Part shown: one piece after another, positions 5,679-8,178 of the stretch
Layout of the letters: each line of letters begins with the position of its first letter
How positions within the stretch are numbered: position 1 is the first letter of the stretch
Assembly: GCA_026982915.1 (NCBI GenBank)
Contig: JALWQU010000033.1
Coordinates: 1-8,178, forward strand
Source: Candidatus Altimarinota bacterium
GTDB lineage: Bacteria; Patescibacteriota; Gracilibacteria; UBA4473
Length of the DNA: 8,178 nucleotides
Direction of reading: 5' to 3'
Notes under the pieces: generated by a model
The model's input: only the letters and a program-made list of their open reading frames with translations
What the model was told of the DNA's origin: nothing
The model's database searches: none
Position numbers and translations under genes: made by a program

Positions 5679-8021
5679 ATGTCCGACCAAAACAAAAATA
5701 AAATTACGGAAAATAAAAAAAAGAAACTCCCTGACTTTGAGGCTTTCCCTGATAGCAAAAAAGAAGAAAACCCCTGTGTACTACCGAACACAAAAACAAA
5801 CACCCCAAAGAAATCTACTTCGGTCCCTAAAGAAACGGTGGTAAATACGCCTTCAGGAGAAGTTTCTACCTCGCAAGAGGCTTCCGCTAAGGCAAAACCA
5901 ACAACGGATACTAAAAAAGTTCTTCCGCCTGAAACAGCCACTTCAAAGAAACCCTCTCAAAAGCCCACAAAACTATCCGCTCAAAAGTTATTTTTATGGT
6001 TTCTTGGTTTTGGGGCAATACTGGTATTCTTTTTTTATATCGCTCTTTTTTGGGCGGTAAGTAGCGGTAATGTTTCAAACCCTCTTTTTACAAGCCTTAA
6101 TATTAGTGCTGACAGTGTTCAACGACTTCTAATCGGAATGACCTCGCTATTCTTTGGTATTCTGTCCCTTATATTTCTGCTGATAGCCCTTATCGTTGCT
6201 TTTCAAGGTCTTATGATTTCTCAGAACAAAGCACTAAAAAAGGCGGCTTTTAAAAAATCTGGAATTTATTTTTTAGTTTTCTTATTAACCGTAGGTCTCT
6301 GGGTTTTTCTTTACTGGTTTATTTCTCAATTACATACCGGTCAAGCTACCACTACCAAGCAATCTTTCATTAAAACCGAACCCGCTATTGTTCTTGACTT
6401 GGATGCGCCTGTTCAGGTTGATTTTCATATAGACGAAGCGCTCTACAAATCCATTGACCCCAAATCAATACGACAAATTCGATGGGATTTTAATGAGGAT
6501 GGTGAATTTGATAGTTTTGGTGAAAATGTTACCCATCGTTTTTTAGACAGAGGGATTAATAATGGGATTCATAATGTTCGAGCCGAAATACTTTATTATG
6601 CTGATGCCCAAGGAAAAGAAGCTATTTTCAAAACAAGTCGAGATGTTATTATTAATAATGAATCCGTACACGCTCTCATTACCGCAACGCCCGAGGCTGG
6701 TACTTATCCGCTAGAGGTCGAACTAAGCGCTGAAGGATCAGCCGACCCCGATGGCGCTATTATCTTGTATGAGTGGGATCTCGATGGGGACGGTATTTTT
6801 GAAATATCTAGTAAAACTGAAAAACCCGTAAAAAAAGTTTTTGAAACCGTCGGAGAACATATCGTAAAACTTCGTGTCACGGGTAGTAACACCAGTGATT
6901 ATGATGTAGCGGAGCAAAAAATAGAGGTTAAAAATCCAGAGGGACTTTTGCGTGCAGAAATCAACACCGAGGGCGTAACCAGTGGTTATGCCCCACTTCG
7001 TGTTATCTTTGACGGTTCAAACTCCTTTATTCGAGAAGGTGTAATTATTCGCTATGAATGGTTTATTGATGGGAGCAAAGAACCGCTTATTGGGCGGAAG
7101 GTGAAGAAGGTCTTTCGAGAACCTGGTGAGCACCGGGTACGACTCGTTATTGAAAATGATATTGGGGAACGACATGAAACCGTTAAAATAATTACCGTTC
7201 TTGAGGATCTCCCTACAAAAGTTATTATCTCCACAACTCCTGGCAAAGGGGATAATCAAGACTTATTAAAAGGCGTTGTTCCTTTTGAGGTTACCTTTGA
7301 CGCTTCAAAATCAAGTATCAAAAATGCGCTCGAATGGCAGTGGGATTTCCAAAGCGATGGTATCACGGATGAATACGCTCAAGCCGCAAAGCATATTTTC
7401 CGAAAACCAGGGATTTATACGGTTACGCTTAATATATTAGACGCTGATAATAAAAAATATACGACAACTCAACGAGTTCTAGTCAGTCGATCTGGTATCA
7501 AAGCCCGTATTCAATCAAATCCTGATAGCGGAGAAGTACCCCTTAGGATCGATTTTGATGGATCTGGATCGGATACCGATGAAGGGACTATTGTGGATTA
7601 TATTTGGGAATTTCCTAATAAAGAACCGATTCATTATGGTTCAAAAATATCCTATCTGTTTAAACAAATTGGTAACTTTTCTATAAAACTAACCGTCGTT
7701 ACTTCTACCGGGAAAACCGCCACCACACAGACTATTATTTCCGCTCGTGCTCCGCACGTTAAATCTGATTTCAAGTTTAGTCCTGCTGTAGGGAATGCTC
7801 CACTCGAAGTAACCATGAATCCCGTAGCTTCAACGGGTATTGTTCGGGAATATCTATGGGACTTTGGGGATGGACAAGTCCAAAAACAACTACTGGCAAA
7901 TCCAATAAAGCATACCTATAAAAAACCCGGAAAGTATAAACTAAAACTACGCCTAACGGATAGTAACGGAGTTATCGCTGAAACGGAAAAAATCATTGAG
8001 GTAAAACCTCCTCGTAAATAA
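5679..8021 (+). CDS. Membrane-anchored protein with three N-terminal helices and about six PKD domains
   Basis: This is a 780-residue protein. Residues 1-100 are hydrophilic and rich in Lys, Pro, Thr and Glu, with no signal peptide, and are probably disordered and cytoplasmic. Membrane helices lie at about 104-128, 150-179 and 194-217. The loop between the second and third is strongly basic (NKALKKAAFKK) and the loop between the first two is not, giving N-inside, C-outside topology. Six PKD-like domains then fill residues 235-777: about 235-326 (RWDFNEDGEFD), 331-418 (YEWDLDGDGIFE), 424-508 (YEWFIDG, EPGEHRVRL), 512-604 (WQWDFQSDG, KPGIYTVTL), 607-690 (YIWEFPN) and 694-777 (YLWDFGDGQ, KPGKYKLKL). 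The DxDxDG-type loops in the first two suggest calcium binding. The only cysteine, C33, is on the cytoplasmic side. ATG 5679 is the first good start in frame and lacks a Shine-Dalgarno sequence. As the last operon gene it may anchor the assembly; its partners and exact role are unknown. Confidence 0.75.
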   Translation: MSDQNKNKITENKKKKLPDFEAFPDSKKEENPCVLPNTKTNTPKKSTSVPKETVVNTPSGEVSTSQEASAKAKPTTDTKKVLPPETATSKKPSQKPTKLSAQKLFLWFLGFGAILVFFFYIALFWAVSSGNVSNPLFTSLNISADSVQRLLIGMTSLFFGILSLIFLLIALIVAFQGLMISQNKALKKAAFKKSGIYFLVFLLTVGLWVFLYWFISQLHTGQATTTKQSFIKTEPAIVLDLDAPVQVDFHIDEALYKSIDPKSIRQIRWDFNEDGEFDSFGENVTHRFLDRGINNGIHNVRAEILYYADAQGKEAIFKTSRDVIINNESVHALITATPEAGTYPLEVELSAEGSADPDGAIILYEWDLDGDGIFEISSKTEKPVKKVFETVGEHIVKLRVTGSNTSDYDVAEQKIEVKNPEGLLRAEINTEGVTSGYAPLRVIFDGSNSFIREGVIIRYEWFIDGSKEPLIGRKVKKVFREPGEHRVRLVIENDIGERHETVKIITVLEDLPTKVIISTTPGKGDNQDLLKGVVPFEVTFDASKSSIKNALEWQWDFQSDGITDEYAQAAKHIFRKPGIYTVTLNILDADNKKYTTTQRVLVSRSGIKARIQSNPDSGEVPLRIDFDGSGSDTDEGTIVDYIWEFPNKEPIHYGSKISYLFKQIGNFSIKLTVVTSTGKTATTQTIISARAPHVKSDFKFSPAVGNAPLEVTMNPVASTGIVREYLWDFGDGQVQKQLLANPIKHTYKKPGKYKLKLRLTDSNGVIAETEKIIEVKPPRK

Positions 8022-8065
8022 CAATCTAACTAAAAATGTAACTATTCAGCCATTCTGAAAAAACA

Positions 8066-8089
8066 GCTCTAAAATTATAGAAAAAGAGC
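8066..8089 (-). terminator. Weak minus-strand terminator-like hairpin
   Basis: Read on the minus strand, a 5-bp stem GCTCT/AGAGC encloses a 14-nt AT loop and is followed by TGTTTTTT. The short stem and large loop make it a poor terminator. It would make sense only if a minus-strand gene ends just beyond the right edge. On the plus strand it is followed by A residues and would not terminate. Confidence 0.25.
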
Positions 8090-8146
8090 AAAAAAAAGCC
8101 CCAAAAAAGTTTGACAGGATTTTGAGACAAAAAAGCAGTAGTCATG

Positions 8147-8174
8147 ATAAAACATCGTTGATAAGGTGTTTTAT
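8147..8174. repeat. Inverted repeat at the right edge
   Basis: ATAAAACA (8147-8154) and TGTTTTAT (8167-8174) are exact reverse complements. As plus-strand RNA the stem extends inward by one G-U and one C-G pair to an 8-nt loop. It could be an operator or leader element of a gene beyond the window, or a weak terminator with a T4 run for the operon. The sequence is too AT-rich to decide. Confidence 0.35.
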
Positions 8175-8178
8175 TGAG

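Larger units (their letters stand above)
8022..8178. other. AT-rich right-edge region without a supported gene
   Basis: No plus-strand reading frame of note follows the last gene. I see no clear plus-strand intrinsic terminator within these 157 nt, so the operon's end is undefined. On the minus strand GCTCT/AGAGC (8066-8070 and 8085-8089) is followed by T-G-T6, a weak terminator for transcription entering from the right. A TTGACA at 8111-8116 is a perfect -35 hexamer, but nothing like a -10 lies 16-18 bp away. A 50-codon minus-strand open frame (8026-8178) runs off the edge and is probably an artefact of T-rich sequence. Confidence 0.5.

Noticed and set aside
5654..5701. A 15-codon reading frame starting at ATG 5654 and overlapping the start of the anchored PKD gene.
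   Set aside because: It is very short, has no ribosome binding site and no leader-peptide features, and is expected by chance.
155..8021. Use of the UGA=glycine code.
   Set aside because: Glycine is abundant but never encoded by TGA in any of the five genes, and TGA serves as a stop at 5640-5642.
8026..8178. A 50-codon minus-strand open frame ending at 8026, with an internal Met start giving a 39-residue hydrophobic peptide.
   Set aside because: The translation is dominated by Phe and Leu from T-runs, there is no recognisable motif, and it overlaps terminator-like and inverted-repeat sequence. It reaches the window edge, so a longer gene cannot be fully excluded.
1..8178. CRISPR arrays, tRNA or rRNA genes, insertion sequences or transposases.
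   Set aside because: I saw no regularly spaced repeats, tRNA-like cloverleaf signatures or transposase motifs. The repeated protein motifs are diverged PKD and helical domains, not DNA repeats.

Overview
The window is a compact stretch of bacterial DNA with roughly 40% GC by eye. It holds five plus-strand genes and almost nothing else. I cannot name the species. The two-membrane-helix pilin-like proteins, the long PKD-domain proteins of unknown role and the missing Shine-Dalgarno sequences best suit a candidate phyla radiation (Patescibacteria) genome such as Peregrinibacteria or a relative. That is inference. Roughly 2,500 codons contain no in-frame TGA, and one gene ends in TGA, so the ordinary bacterial code appears to be in use rather than the UGA=glycine code of Gracilibacteria and Absconditabacteria.

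Left part (1-871). After an edge region with a small terminator-like hairpin comes a gene (155-685) fusing a DUF1858 CxxC domain to an A-type iron-sulfur-carrier fold that has lost all its cluster-binding cysteines. It ends well before the next gene. That gap ends in a good sigma70-type promoter (818-846: TTGAAA, 17 bp, TGG-TATGAT), which fixes the start of the next gene at 872.

Main part (872-8021). Four genes lie head to tail with gaps of 19, 3 and 36 nt and look like one operon. Gene A (872-1411) is a small secreted VirB2/TrbC-like pilin candidate. Gene B (1431-3179) has the same two-helix pilin-like core but carries a Gly/Asn/Ser linker and about three PKD-type beta-sandwich domains. Gene C (3183-5642) is a secreted protein with several PKD/Ig-like domains interrupted by four helical repeats, and it ends in another PKD-like domain. 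Gene D (5679-8021) has a disordered cytoplasmic N-terminus, three membrane helices and about six PKD domains outside. Together they look like a cell-surface assembly: two membrane-embedded pilin-like subunits, one with a PKD stalk, plus a secreted and an anchored PKD protein that could form a stalk, spacer or adhesin. No secretion ATPase or other type IV secretion component is in the window, so the pilus or secretion role is a hypothesis.

Right edge (8022-8178) is AT-rich and holds weak inverted repeats and a lone TTGACA, with no supportable gene. The items most worth checking are the pilin-PKD fusion, the helical repeat module in gene C, and an 11-bp perfect palindrome next to a perfect extended -10 inside gene C's signal-peptide region.
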